Shown here: positions 43,451 through 53,844 of the stretch, piece after piece | Position numbering within the stretch: position 1 is the first letter of the stretch | Layout: each line of letters starts with the position of its first letter | Assembly (NCBI GenBank): GCA_018398585.1 | Contig: JAGTTD010000009.1 | Span: forward strand, 16,063,193-16,127,192 | DNA: 64,000 bases | Source of the DNA: Simmondsia chinensis | Taxonomy: Eukaryota > Streptophyta > Magnoliopsida > Caryophyllales > Simmondsiaceae | Direction: 5' to 3' | Notes under the pieces: model-generated | Told to the model about the DNA's origin: nothing | Databases searched by the model: none | The model's input: the letters and a program-made list of their open reading frames with translations, nothing else | Translations under genes and position numbers: made by a program

Positions 43451-44570
43451 CTCGTTTGGCTTTTGATCGAGCTCAAAATCAAGAAACAAATTCAGAATTT
43501 GGTTGTTGTGCTGTGCAAGTGACTTTAGATGCTTTGCATTTGATTTAGTTGAATCAAGTTCAACTAAATTGAGTTTGTATTGTGTCAAGCTTCAGTGCTA
43601 GTTGCAATTAATCAACAAAAATAGGTTTTTGTACTAATTTGGTTCAGTTTTGTGTGATCAAGAATTAAAATCTGAATTCTAGCTTGAAGAGCTGGTGTGC
43701 ATTGTTAATTGCTTCACATCCTACGCATTGTTTGGAAATGTTTTTTGGTTGAGATTAACTAATTTTGTATCATTGATATAAGCTTGGTTGATCATTTATA
43801 TGCGGATTTCAATCATCATTACACAGTATCAGATTGAATTCAGTAGAGTTGATCAAGCAATAGCTGTTGAAGTGGAGTGCCGAAGCATAATGGACCTTGA
43901 TCAAATATTCAACTGATCAGTTGGACAAGAAGCTTAAGTGAGCTATTAGATCAACATTACACTTTATCACAAACAAAAGATTAGAAAAACAAGCTGATTT
44001 GAGGTAGTTTTCAATTCTAGCATTCCATTGAGAAGTGAAAGTAACTGTTTTCTGAACTTCAAGTTACATATTCGATAAGAATCTGCTTTTGTTGCTGAAT
44101 TGTGATGAAATTCGTGTTAATAAGCACAGAAGTGGTAAGAATTCAATTGATTCTTAAGAATTCTAGGATACTGAATTGAGATTTGCTTAAAAAAGGGATC
44201 TGACATTGAACTAAGAACCAAAATGGTTGAAATTTGATTTTGTTCTTGAAGATTGCCTTGAGTATTGTGTGGAGGACTTGATTGCGATCTAGAGTCGAGC
44301 CTAATTTGGAATTGTAAGTCTAGTTACTCAAGAAGCATCGCAGTTAGGGTTTTGTTCGAGTTCTCTATGTGGCAGAACTTTGCAGATTAGGGTTCATATT
44401 CAGTGACGATTGAGGAGCGGTTAGCAAGTGATTGTTCGTGCAAGCGAAGGATTATAATTTCTTTAAGTAATCATCTATTTAAGTGATTCGAATCGAAATT
44501 TGTTCGTCGAACTCAAATTTCTGTGAACTGAGTTGGTTCATATCGAAACATTGCTTAACATTGCAAATAT

Positions 44571-46315
44571 GGCTGGTATGGTTGATGATGGCTCTTGCCA
44601 ATTCATGATGAGTGATACCTTTGAGAAACTGAATCAAATATTTAGATAAGAACGCGAGGAGTTTTGGCAGTAAGTGAAACAAGCAATGGTCAAAGTGCTG
44701 CAGCTAAGTATGGATTAGCAAGATTCAACTCATCAGTTTGCAAACATCAATTGAGATTGTGCTGGTGTTCTTGAAGCAAATGAGCCCTCGGAGCTAATGG
44801 ATAGAGTTATACAACAAGAGCTCAATGTTGAGCAAAAAGAGAAGGTCGGAGTGGAATATGTTGCCGTTAAAGATGAGTTAGACCACGATAATGCCTAAAT
44901 TGATGAACAAAAGTTAGAAGAATCTGAGGTTGAACAAATTGATCATTATGAAGACTCTTTGTGAGAGTTAGATTATCTTGAGGATGTTGAGCCATAGCAA
45001 GACATGTTTCTGGAATGGGAATATGATTCACATGTTAAGGGAATGGTAAAGAAAGCAAAGAGTAAAGCGAAGAAAAGCCATCTAAACGAAGCATTGAATG
45101 ATTTTTAGGGTAAAGAGAAGTTTGCAATGCAGAAATCGAAGCATGAGTTTGTGTTTCAGCCTAAGATGCTTGGGAGTTTGCAAGAACAGAAAAATAGACA
45201 ACATGTATTTGCTGCAATTGAGGCTGATTCAATTATGGGACATCGGGATGGTCCACTGGAAGAAGTTAGCCAACAGAACTAACTAAAGCTCCTGATTTTA
45301 CCGATGTATATGCTAGTATACAAGGATAGGATATAGCAGAATTTCTGATTTCAACTGGGAAAGTTGAAACGATAACACCACAAAATGTGTTAAGTACTTC
45401 TCCAAGGCATCTTGTTACTCGAAACCAGCATCTGATTGGTGCTGACAGTAATGTACTTGATACATTACAAGGTTCTTGGAGTGGAGAAATGGTGTATTCA
45501 AATACACACTCTTATGACAAGTTACCTCCTGATCTTGGAGAAGAAACTCAATGCTTCGTGAAGCTGAAAAGAGTCGATTCTTTGCTGAAGCGAAGTAATC
45601 AAGCTGCCAAAGTGCGTTTCAAGGTTTAACAAAGGCGAACCATTATTTCTGTACAAGCAATTGAGTTGACGGCGGTGTATAAATTCAGTAATGTGCTGGA
45701 GCATAATTCTGTTTAAACAAAATTCAGTACAATGGATGCTTATTTCGATGTATATGAGGAAGAAGTGGCCAGCAACTGGTGTTCTTAGCCAAGAGATTGT
45801 ATTATCCAAGTCAAGAACAAGGAGTATATGCCTAAGATACATCCTTATGTGCGTCCTCCTGAAGTTATGTGGCTTGGTGGTTGGTTGGATCTTGGAACAT
45901 GAAGGTTTATGGTTAAAAATTCAGAACTGCTGCAGTATTTGATCCAATTGCAGGCTTATGGTTCTTTTGTGATCTGTTGTGTGGGTTTTGAATGGAAGAA
46001 TCAGATGCATAAGCTTCAGTATCTTCTAAATGTTTTGATGAAGGAGACCAACAAGAAATCAAGATCAATTCTAGTTGAAAATATTCTACATTTTTGTATT
46101 AAAGATCAGGACAGATCTTATCTTGTTCTGAAATTAATCTCAGTAATTTTGAAGTGCCAAATGTGTCCTGATTTGATATTCTTCCTTAAGTCTATTGATA
46201 GGAACTCAATGCCAGCTCACTTAGAGCAAGAATGGTGGCTGGAAAAGTTGAGAATTCAAGGTTTTTTGGAAGGAGATAGCAGCAGCAACCTGTTTGAATG
46301 CGAAAGTTCATGATA
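44571..46315 (+). pseudogene. Coding-like interior of the non-autonomous element, unrecognised
   Basis: From ATG 44571 (MAGMVDDGSCQFMMSDTFEK) an acidic, gag-N-terminus-like stretch runs with many stops to about 45290, partly Glu/Asp/Lys-rich (KKAKSKAKKSHLNEALNDF). Further open stretches follow at 45387-45629 and 45909-46313. A basic PEVMWLGGWLDLG segment lies near 45860. None contains a zinc knuckle, protease or RT motif. It may be an extremely decayed gag or captured host sequence; I cannot say which. Confidence 0.35.
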
Positions 46316-46658
46316 GACCAAAACAAAAGCTGAAAGATTTGTGAACTATCTGAAAAGTGGAAGCTGCAGAATGAAATATGTCAATTGGGTTGCTTTGAGA
46401 ATTCAAGTGAAGACTTTGTATCCTTGAAATTCAATTGTGACTCATGAGTACTTAACTTGGCGAAGCATAGGTCCAGATTTTTGAGCCAAAGTCACATGTG
46501 TTATAGTGATCAAGATTGGACAGCAATGTACTCGAAATTTTTGGTACATCCTCTCTATGTTTTGTCAAGATCAAAGAATGGGAGCCTATGGTGTGATCTA
46601 TGCAAGAATATTGAAAGAGGAAGCTGAAATTTCCTGATCACTTAAGTTTAAATTCAAG

Positions 46659-47285
46659 ATGCTTACAACAGTCTTCAAAGTGGCTGCTGAAAATGCTTGG
46701 AAAATCACATTTCCTTCACTGTCAGCAATAAATGAGTTGTTCAAATGGATTGTGATTGGTGCTATTATAATTTTGGGAAGATGTATTCACTTGTTCGCAT
46801 CAAGTAGCTTCCATATGGACAAGAATCGAGCTAAAATTTGTAGTATCAGCAGCTGTGTTGTGTCTCGGACTAACACTGCTGAATTTTTGAGCTCTGCAAC
46901 ACAACATGTGGAATTGGAAAGCAATCAAGAGTATGTTGAGCTTGTTCTGATATGGTTTAATAAATGGTTATTTAAGCACTACCAATTTTGGATAAGATCC
47001 AAGATGAAATTGTGGCAGCTGCAATCTTATGGGGTCTCAATGAGTTCTGTTACCAAGAGCAAGATTTGGGCCAGCTCTAGCTGCAACAGGGGGTTCCTTG
47101 GAATGAATTTTGGTATCATAGTGGTGTGGTTTGATCTGGGTAGGCCTCTAGATGAGTGTTCTTCATCCGTTACAAGCAGTGATAGCAAAACCTTGGCTGG
47201 AGTTACTACAAACCTGCATCAACAAGGTTTCAGCTGCAACATTCCAGTACACAAGTTCTCTTCTGCTGTTGATTGTTGCAAGTGA
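46659..47285 (+). CDS. 208-codon open frame of unknown function in the non-autonomous element
   Basis: ATG 46659 to TGA 47285, uninterrupted although the rest of the element is full of stops. It begins MLTTVFKVAAENAWKITFPS, has one hydrophobic stretch (WIVIGAIIILGRCIHLFA, about residues 30-47) that could span a membrane, and is Ser/Cys-rich afterwards. I recognise no family. It lies about 170 bp before the polypurine tract, where some plant LTR elements carry an extra ORF. Chance openness cannot be excluded. Confidence 0.3.
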   Translation: MLTTVFKVAAENAWKITFPSLSAINELFKWIVIGAIIILGRCIHLFASSSFHMDKNRAKICSISSCVVSRTNTAEFLSSATQHVELESNQEYVELVLIWFNKWLFKHYQFWIRSKMKLWQLQSYGVSMSSVTKSKIWASSSCNRGFLGMNFGIIVVWFDLGRPLDECSSSVTSSDSKTLAGVTTNLHQQGFSCNIPVHKFSSAVDCCK

Positions 47286-47454
47286 TCTTCTTTACATAGA
47301 TTCCTGTAAGGGGTTTTATGCATCAACACAAATTTCGAAGTGGGATGTGTGCTCTTTTGTTCTCCAGCTCCAAATTTTAGCAAGGATTTTTTCCTACATC
47401 AATGAGTGTTTTTCAAGTTTAACTCTCTTCTTGATTCTTGTGGACAAGAATCTC

Positions 47455-47470
47455 TTAAGGGGGGGTTTAT
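47455..47470 (+). other. Polypurine tract of the non-autonomous element
   Basis: TTAAGGGGGGGTTTAT directly before the 3' LTR; less purine-pure than in the two relatives. Confidence 0.8.
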
Positions 47471-47852
47471 TGTTATGATTCTCATTATAGGGGCATATGA
47501 ATTGGAGAATGAATGTAATAAGTGTTGTATGTTAGCCTTTGATAAATCTTGTAAGGTGTGAGGTTTAGTGCTCAAGTGCTTAGTAGCTAAAGTTGGTTAA
47601 GTCGGTTGGTTATGTGGTTCAAGTGCATTGAATATTTAGATATTTTAGGCTTAGCCATCAAAGGTGATTAGTAGTATAAGTAGCTTGCTCAAGTGTAAGA
47701 ATCATTCATTCAATGAAAATTTACAACCATCTCTTATGAGATATTCTTTCTCTCATCCAACTCTTCTCTAATTTCACTTCTTCCTTGTCTCATACTCTCA
47801 ACGATCTTCAATTTACTTAGCTTATGCCTGTGGTTCAATCATGAGTGTAACA
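47471..47852 (+). repeat. 3' LTR of the large non-autonomous element
   Basis: TGTTATGATTCTC to GAGTGTAACA. Confidence 0.92.
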
Positions 47853-48878
47853 ATAAATCATCATAGATATGTTGATTTGTTGCAAAAATTAATCTTTGAC
47901 CTACATGTAGGTAACTCTGGCATTTTGGCTGAGCTTGAAGATAAACAAGGCTGTGGGCGTTAACGTTTGCATTCACATGATATAGTTTTGGAATGATGAA
48001 CTCTCATTTCTTGGGTCCTTGTGAAGATGTTACATGTGATATGTGAAATAGGTGGTTAGGCTAAATTGTCATCTATTCAACTTGTAAAACACCTAGATTT
48101 TATCTCATTGGTTGGATATGACTTAGATCTTGTGATTTGCGGCGTATGTGTTTATGTTTGAACATGAAGCTTTGAATTTTACTCTTACTATCTCCTTCTA
48201 TATAACACAAATTGACATTATTTCTACTTCTCTATTGACTCTTCTTCAGTGTCGAGAAAGAATCTTGATTTTAGTTTTCAACTTCAGAAGAATGGTAGGT
48301 CACTTTGTTATGATACTTCCTTCTATTGGTTTGAAAGGCTCACAATATATTTATTTGTCATCAAGTGTGATCATGTTGTTTAATTCCTTTCTTGCTTTTA
48401 TGCTATGATTATTAATCATTTAGTGTTAGGGTTTGTTTCAACAACTTCTATGAGTTTGTTGTCCATTAAAAGATGGATGAATGGAAAATTGATGTTAAAT
48501 AGTGAAGTACTCTTGATTTTCTTATGGTTTTTGATTTCAAGTGTGTGTCTATTCTTTGTTTGATTCTTGAAATCGTACTTTACCCCAATTTTATAGTTAT
48601 GTCAAAAAGATTGGAGTAGGTTTTTTTTTTTTTTTTTTTGGACAAAGTAGTGGTATAATTTTGTAGATACCAATGGTTTGATGTTATGGTTTCTTTCCTC
48701 AATTATCTAGAGGGAAAAATAGATTTTAGAAAGAGAATTATGAAATATAATTTTTATTTTTATATTTTTCCATGCTTTTGTTGAAATTTGACGCTCTTAT
48801 TTTAGCATAGACATGTAAAAATATGTTGCAGAAATCATCCTACACTCTCATGTAAGCAACTTTGGCTACGCATTACAG
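47853..48878. other. Intron-like or intergenic DNA sharing blocks with 59.9-60.4 kb
   Basis: 48245-48370 (CTTCAGTGTCGAGAAAGAA onward) resembles 60239-60365, and 48672-48790 (AATGGTTTGATGTTATGG onward) resembles 59967-60110. No coding signal. A T17 run is at about 48621-48640. Confidence 0.4.
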
Positions 48879-49182
48879 GGGTACTGCTGTGACAATGAAA
48901 AACATGTTGGAGGCTCAATTCCCTGGGATTCATGTCATTCTTGCAAACTAACCCTCCTTCACCACCAAAGCGTATACTGTGCAAATTGGTGCCCGTTATT
49001 CAAACAGGCTCTGTCGGTGCTATTCTTGCTGGCAATCAAATTTTCTCAGGGTTCGGTATGTCTACCCCTCCATGGTACTAATCATTGTGTGCTCAGGAGC
49101 TTCCTCCAGTCCTACTGGTATATTTCTTTTATTCTTTATGTTAGAGGCTCAATTCCCTGGGGTTCATATCATTCCTGCAAAT
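48879..49182 (+). pseudogene. SelT-like (selenoprotein T family, thioredoxin-like) gene fragment
   Basis: After a CATTACAG acceptor, the plus strand encodes GTAVTMKNMLEAQFPGIHVI then LAN. After a one-base disturbance it continues PPSPPKRILCKLVPVIQTGS and VGAILAGNQIFSGFGMSTPP, with a stop after PPWY (49079) and a later SFLQSYW remnant. This is the plant SelT-like ER membrane thioredoxin-fold family, downstream of its redox Cys motif; the Cys-containing N-terminus is not present. At 49137-49182 a second copy of the MLEAQFPGVHIIPAN segment ends at a GTAAAT donor. So one copy has lost the intron that the other still marks. Confidence 0.78.
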
Positions 49183-49739
49183 GTAAATATAAATTGCTTT
49201 TCAATGTTGCTTTTGCATATAGTTGTACTTTCGTTAATTTTATCTCCTTTCATAGTTTTAAAAGTATAAAAAACTAATGTTTATATGTATGTTTTAGCAA
49301 ATTAGATGCAATATATATGGATGAGTGTAGGCAGTTACACAACATATATGTACTTTCTAATTTCTGAAATCCAATATGTCGAAGCAGGACTTTCATCCTT
49401 TTTTTAGGTTGCTTTTCTGTCAGCACAACTATATATCCTCCCTTCACGCTATGAATATTTGTAAAACTTAATGTTTTTGCAATTACAGCTTGGTGTATAT
49501 TGCTTTAGTTATATTAGTAATAGCAGGCTCCAATAGAATATTGTTTTACCTTTATGCTGCATTTGACCTCCACTACTTAAATATGGTCTGAATTGTTTGT
49601 ATAATTTGCAAGACTTTCTCAAAAGTTGGCGTTCAAATAGAGTTGGGTGTATGTGACCTTGGGGTTGCATATGCCCGTTTTGAGCAACAAAAATGGAAGC
49701 AATGTCTTTTCTTAGTCTTCTCTATACAACAGTAATAAT
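49183..49739. other. No gene seen
   Basis: AT-rich DNA downstream of the SelT-like fragment; nothing recognised. Confidence 0.35.
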
Positions 49740-49795
49740 AGACCCAGTGCCTCAAGGGCTCCCGTATAAGCAGGGTCTGGGAGGGGTGGATCCTG
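49740..49795 (-). mobile_element. SINE/LINE 3'-end scrap
   Basis: The minus strand reads CCACCCCTCCCAGACCCTGC and GGGAGCCCTTGAGGCACTGG, the last 50 bp or so of the shared SINE/LINE tail. Too short to assign to SINE or LINE. Confidence 0.6.
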
Positions 49796-50524
49796 TGCCT
49801 TAGTTCCTAGTAAATGAACCCCTCTTCTTAGTCTTCTTTGCGTTGAACATATTTTCATTTATTTTTCTAGGTTCTTTCGGTCACAGGTATCGATCAATTC
49901 CAAATTAGAGTCATGTAATAAACTTTAAGGATCTTTTTGAAGTTGCTTCTATATTATAAAAAAACTCATATTGATGGTGTTCTCTTGGTTCTCCTTTTGC
50001 AGATCATGTCATGCTCGTAGTATTTGCAATTTGCTTTTAACATTATAAAAATTGGATCAATTTTTCATATGTCAAGTGTTCCTATTTGTAACCTGGCTTG
50101 TTCTTATTTTTGCTTATATTTTATTATCTATTTCAAGCTATCATGACTTCTTACTTTAACTCTGCAAAAATATATATATATATAATAATAATAATAATAA
50201 TAAAAAAAAATTTATGCCTTGTTTGACAATTGGGTAAAGGGGGTCAAGAGGGGTAGAGTAATGATGGGTAAATAAGTTATATTCATGGCAAGTAGGGTTT
50301 ACTCTCTACCTTATGATGCTAAAAAAAAATTAATTTCCTAATTCAATACCAAAAAAATTATTAGTACTAATATAGTACCTTTCTTTTTAACTTAGTAAGT
50401 GTAGTGCAAAAAAATTTTACATATGTCTAGTTTGGTGATTTTTTAGTCATTCTTCCAAGATAAGAATATGATTTTAATTTTAGAAAAATCAATATTACAA
50501 AGAAAAAAACAAATAGTAAAAGGT
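49796..50524. other. No gene; microsatellites
   Basis: (AT)n then (TAA)n at about 50168-50205; otherwise AT-rich and featureless. Confidence 0.4.
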
Positions 50525-50527
50525 TTA

Positions 50528-51080
50528 GGGTGTATTTTATTTAGCTTATTTCAGCTTATCTATTTCAATAAGATCTGTATCTTTTTCTAGTGAAGTGTTT
50601 GGTTGTGCAATGCATAAAGATTTTTTTTTTACAAAATAAAGGAGTTCAATACAAGGTAAAAAGTAACTTATCTACTATAATCACAAAAATGACATAATAA
50701 TATAAATTATCTAATTATAGTAGGTAAGATAGAATCATAATAATAGTTGGTCATGGTAGTGGAAAGTGGTGAGTGTGGTGACCCATGACCATAAAAGGTG
50801 TGGTGGTCAGTGGGAGTAGTGATAACAAGTAAAAGTAGGTCATGGTGGCGAATATTTAAAGTTAGTATAATGCTTTTAAAGCATTTCTCTAAAATAAGTC
50901 GTGAAAAAGATCCGGTTTTGTATCTTTTTCTGCTTAATTGTAAACCAGCTTTTTCATTTTTCTATCTGAGCTGTGAAAAAAATATAAAAAGATTTTTTCT
51001 GCCAACCAAACGCAAGCCCTACAGTCAAAATAAGCTTTTTCACAGCTTTAAGCTGTTAAAAAGGTGAACCAAATGCAGTC
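50528..51080. mobile_element. Tourist-like MITE (PIF/Harbinger type), 553 bp
   Basis: Flanked by TTA (50525-50527 and 51081-51083), the target preference of PIF/Harbinger. Ends GGGTGTATTT and, on the complement, GACTGCATTTGGTTC. AT-rich interior, no transposase. Confidence 0.55.
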
Positions 51081-51150
51081 TTAGTAGTGTGATTGTATCC
51101 AAAAATGTTTTTTGAAATAAAAGATATTACTTTCCATAAATAAAAAGTAA

Positions 51151-51781
51151 AAGGCATCTGTCCTGATTGAGATAAGTGATTAGTAACTCCAATTCACTCA
51201 TTGAACCATTAAAGCATAATATATCAAATAGTTTTTTACATTATAGTACTTGATGTTTTTGAAAATAATAAAAAGGATTATGACCTTTTTTAAATTAAAA
51301 AAAAGGCTCCTAAATTTTTGTTGTATTAATAAAAAGGCCCTTTTCGGCATGGTGAAGTCATTTTTTTTCGACAGAACTAGTGTGACAACTGTTTTTTATT
51401 AATGCTACAGTGAAATGAAAAAAAGTATCCTTCAATACTTTTATTTACGTTATTAGCACAAAATTTGTGATGTTGTAATATGTAAAGACTATCTATTTTT
51501 GCTTAATTTAGGGTATTTTTTTTATTTTACTGTAATACTAATAAAAAAGCAGTTACCACATTAGATCTGTAGACAAAAAATGACTTGTCACGCAGGCGAG
51601 CAGACCTTTTATTAATACAATAAAAACTTATTAACATTTTTATTAATATGACAAAAACTTAGGAGCCTTTCTATTAACTTAAAAAAATTGGGATTATTTT
51701 TATTATTTTCAAAAATTTATTAACAGTTCAATGAGTAATATTGGAGTTCTAATCACTTATCTCATTTGGGCCAAATGCCTT
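51151..51781. mobile_element. MITE-like element with long inverted repeats, 631 bp
   Basis: AAGGCATCTGTCC...GAGATAAGTGATTAG at the left pairs with CTAATCACTTATCTC...AAATGCCTT at the right. Complementarity resumes deeper (TTTTTGAAAATAATAAAAA with TTTTTATTATTTTCAAAAA), giving arms of about 100 bp with small gaps. No target duplication recognised; class undetermined. Confidence 0.6.
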
Positions 51782-51959
51782 GACCAGGGTCTTGTCAATG
51801 TACTTTGACGGCCCATTCAATGGATTCATAAACAAGGTTAGGCCCATTATAGAGTCCAAGTTGGTCTTGTAGGCCCGTGGAGATGACCACCAGTATCCAA
51901 GGTGAAATATATATTACCATTTTTAATTTTGATTTATTTTTAAACTTTGATTTTTTTTT

Positions 51960-52345
51960 TAAATTGCATTATATTTTTACAATAATTAATCTAAAAGTAA
52001 CTCAATTACATCTCAATATATCAAAAAATAATTAAACTATATCTTCTAATTAAAAAATAATCCAACTCTAACTTTTTTATCAAAAAACCCAATTCTATTT
52101 CCTAACAAAACTTTAATTTTTCTACTATAAAATAATCAAAGTTTAAAATTTTGATTTTAAAAAATACAGAATTAGTGGCTGAATGTGGTGCATTATATGA
52201 CACTCTAATTATTTTTGGTAGAAAAGTTAAAGTTGAGTTATTTTTTAGTTATGAAATAGAGTTGGGTTATTTTTTTGATACATTGAGATATAGTTAGGTT
52301 ACTCTTAGATTAATTATTAATATTTTTAAATAGTAATTTATGGAA
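51960..52345. mobile_element. Hairpin-type MITE, about 385 bp
   Basis: Left ATTAATCTAAAAGTAACTC...ATCTCAATATATCAAAAAA pairs with right TTTTTTGATACATTGAGATAT...AGAGTAACC (complement) over more than 100 bp. AT-rich; boundaries approximate. Confidence 0.55.
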
Positions 52346-52669
52346 ATATTACAACTTGCAAGACCTAGAGATTTTTATTGAATGTTGGTATATATATTCA
52401 TTATATTATTGCAAGTTTACATAGGCAAACTTCTAGTTACGATCTAAAATAAAAAATATATCAAAACTAAAATAAAGCAATAAATCAACTAAAAGTAAAG
52501 AGATAATGAAGAAGAAATAAAAAAAAATTGATGTCATTGATTGATTTTTAATACAAACACACGCCTATTTACAGTTTATTATCCACTCTCGAGCTAGGCT
52601 CATTTCTATTCCTTTTGGGCTAATCTATTACTATAGGGCTATATACTTAAATCAATATGTATCGATTTC

Positions 52670-52955
52670 CTTTTGGGCTAATCTATCACTAAAGGATGCT
52701 CCATCTTAAAATTAGTTGACAATGGGTGAAGTAACTTCTTAGGTATATATATTAAGCTATCAAGCACTGTCCATGCCACACTAGATCGAGCAAGACTCCA
52801 AAGTAAGGTCTATCCCACACAAAATTGTGCTTCTCAGAATAGATTCACGGGTCGATAGCTCTGATACCAAATAATACACATCAAAGGAGGTTCCACTCCA
52901 AAATCATTCGGCAATGGGTGAAGTAACTCTTTAGATTTATATGTTGTCATTTCTT
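52670..52955 (-). mobile_element. TRIM-like miniature LTR element (candidate)
   Basis: The minus strand carries a TTTGGTATCAGAGC tRNA-Met-type primer site at 52857-52871. It lies between two related direct blocks (52885-52945 and 52693-52752), both containing AGTTACTTCACCCATTG. Primer site next to one block and a short roughly 110-bp interior before the other fit a terminal-repeat retrotransposon in miniature. LTR outer ends and target duplication are not resolved. Confidence 0.45.
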
Positions 52956-53022
52956 CTTCTAGCCCACCAACATGGATCGCATTTTTCTCGTATTTTTTTG
53001 ACTAGTATCATTTAACCACCCA

Positions 53023-53041
53023 TATCTTGAGGCTAGAGTTA
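53023..53041. repeat. Target-site duplication (left) of the SINE at 53042
   Basis: TATCTTGAGGCTAGAGTTA, 19 bp, exact copy at 53277-53295. Confidence 0.92.
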
Positions 53042-53276
53042 CCAAAGAGGGCACCAACACGCTGTCATAGGATCCCATTAGAACTCCGAAGTTAAGCGTG
53101 CTTGGGCGAGAGTAGTACCAGGATGGGTGACCTCCTGGGAAGTCCTCACCCTCAGGTTGGGGGCATTGGGAAACAGCCTCTCTTCAGGTTAACACCCTGA
53201 AGGGGGAAGGCTGCGTACATTTGCCCCCTAGACCCTGCATAGGCGGGAGCTCTTGAGGCACTGGGTATGTTCCTTT
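53042..53276 (+). mobile_element. 5S rRNA-headed SINE, full length (235 bp), best copy
   Basis: The head (53042-53148) follows plant 5S rRNA closely: GGATCCCATTAGAACTCCG, box A AAGTTAAGCGTGCTT (53089-53103), GGGCGAGAGTAGTACCAGG with the intermediate element, and box C GGATGGGTGACC (53121-53132), then CTCCTGGGAAGTCCTCACC. These are the internal promoter parts recognised by TFIIIA/Pol III. The 3' half (53149-53276) matches the RTE LINE ends: GAAACAGCCTCTCTTCAGG, GAAGGCTGCGTACATTTG and GAGGCACTGGG, tail TATGTTCCTTT. Perfect 19-bp target duplications mean it is the youngest copy here. Confidence 0.95.
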
Positions 53277-53295
53277 TATCTTGAGGCTAGAGTTA
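53277..53295. repeat. Target-site duplication (right) of the SINE at 53042
   Basis: Exact 19-bp match to 53023-53041. Confidence 0.92.
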
Positions 53296-53488
53296 TTATG
53301 GAGCGTTTTTTTGCTAAGGACTAGATAGTATCTAATATTGGTTCTTCTAATGTTAAAATTGCTCCGTCATTAACAAAAATTGCTCTGTACCTTAAGGTTT
53401 TGAAATTATAATGCATAGTATCTTTTATTTTTAAAAAAAATTCAAAAAAGCTAGTTTTATTTTGTCTTATAAGATATAAAAATAACTA

Positions 53489-53844
53489 GGGTTATTTATA
53501 CCAATTGTCTCTCTACTTTTCTCATGGTGACAATTTAGTCCCTCTACAATTTATAGTGTGTCAATGTAGTCATTTGGTCAAATTTAAGTTAAATTGTTGA
53601 TGTAATTTTAAATAGACAATCACGTTAGATGCAAGTAATCTACCACAAATCCACCCATTGAGGCAATTTAACCAAATAAATGCCGAATTATTAAAAATTT
53701 TATTAAAAACGTAACACAAATTTTAATCTAGGGACTAAATTGACATAATATGGATCGTACAAGGACTAAATTGACACAATTAAATGTATAGAGACTAAAT
53801 TGACACAATTGACAAAGTACGGGGACCTTTGGTGTTAGTAACCC
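53489..53844. mobile_element. Mutator-like MITE, 356 bp, with 9-bp target duplication
   Basis: AAATAACTA at 53480-53488 is repeated at 53845-53853. Inverted ends GGGTTATTTATACCA and (complement) GGGTTACTAACACCA extend into a longer imperfect terminal repeat with TGTGTCAATTTAGTC-type words. The 9-bp duplication is typical of Mutator-like elements. No coding capacity. Confidence 0.82.

Larger units (their letters stand above)
43120..47852 (+). mobile_element. Large non-autonomous LTR element related to the chromoviruses here
   Basis: TGTTATGATTCTC...GTAACA LTRs (317 and 382 bp; the 5' copy has an internal deletion of about 65 bp), a tRNA-Met-type primer site and a polypurine tract preceded by CTTGTGGACAAGAATCTCTTAAG, the same block as in the elements at 22657 and 31893. 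The flanks AAAAA and ATAAA are a probable 5-bp duplication with one change. The 4.0 kb interior has coding-like stretches but no gag, protease, RT or integrase that I can recognise. It probably moves with proteins from a related chromovirus. Confidence 0.88.

Noticed and set aside
53042..53148. Functional 5S rRNA gene
   Set aside because: The head is nearly 5S-like but is followed by LINE-derived sequence without a T-run terminator, begins with a non-5S CCAAAGAGGGC, and is a dispersed single unit with target duplications, not a tandem 5S array.
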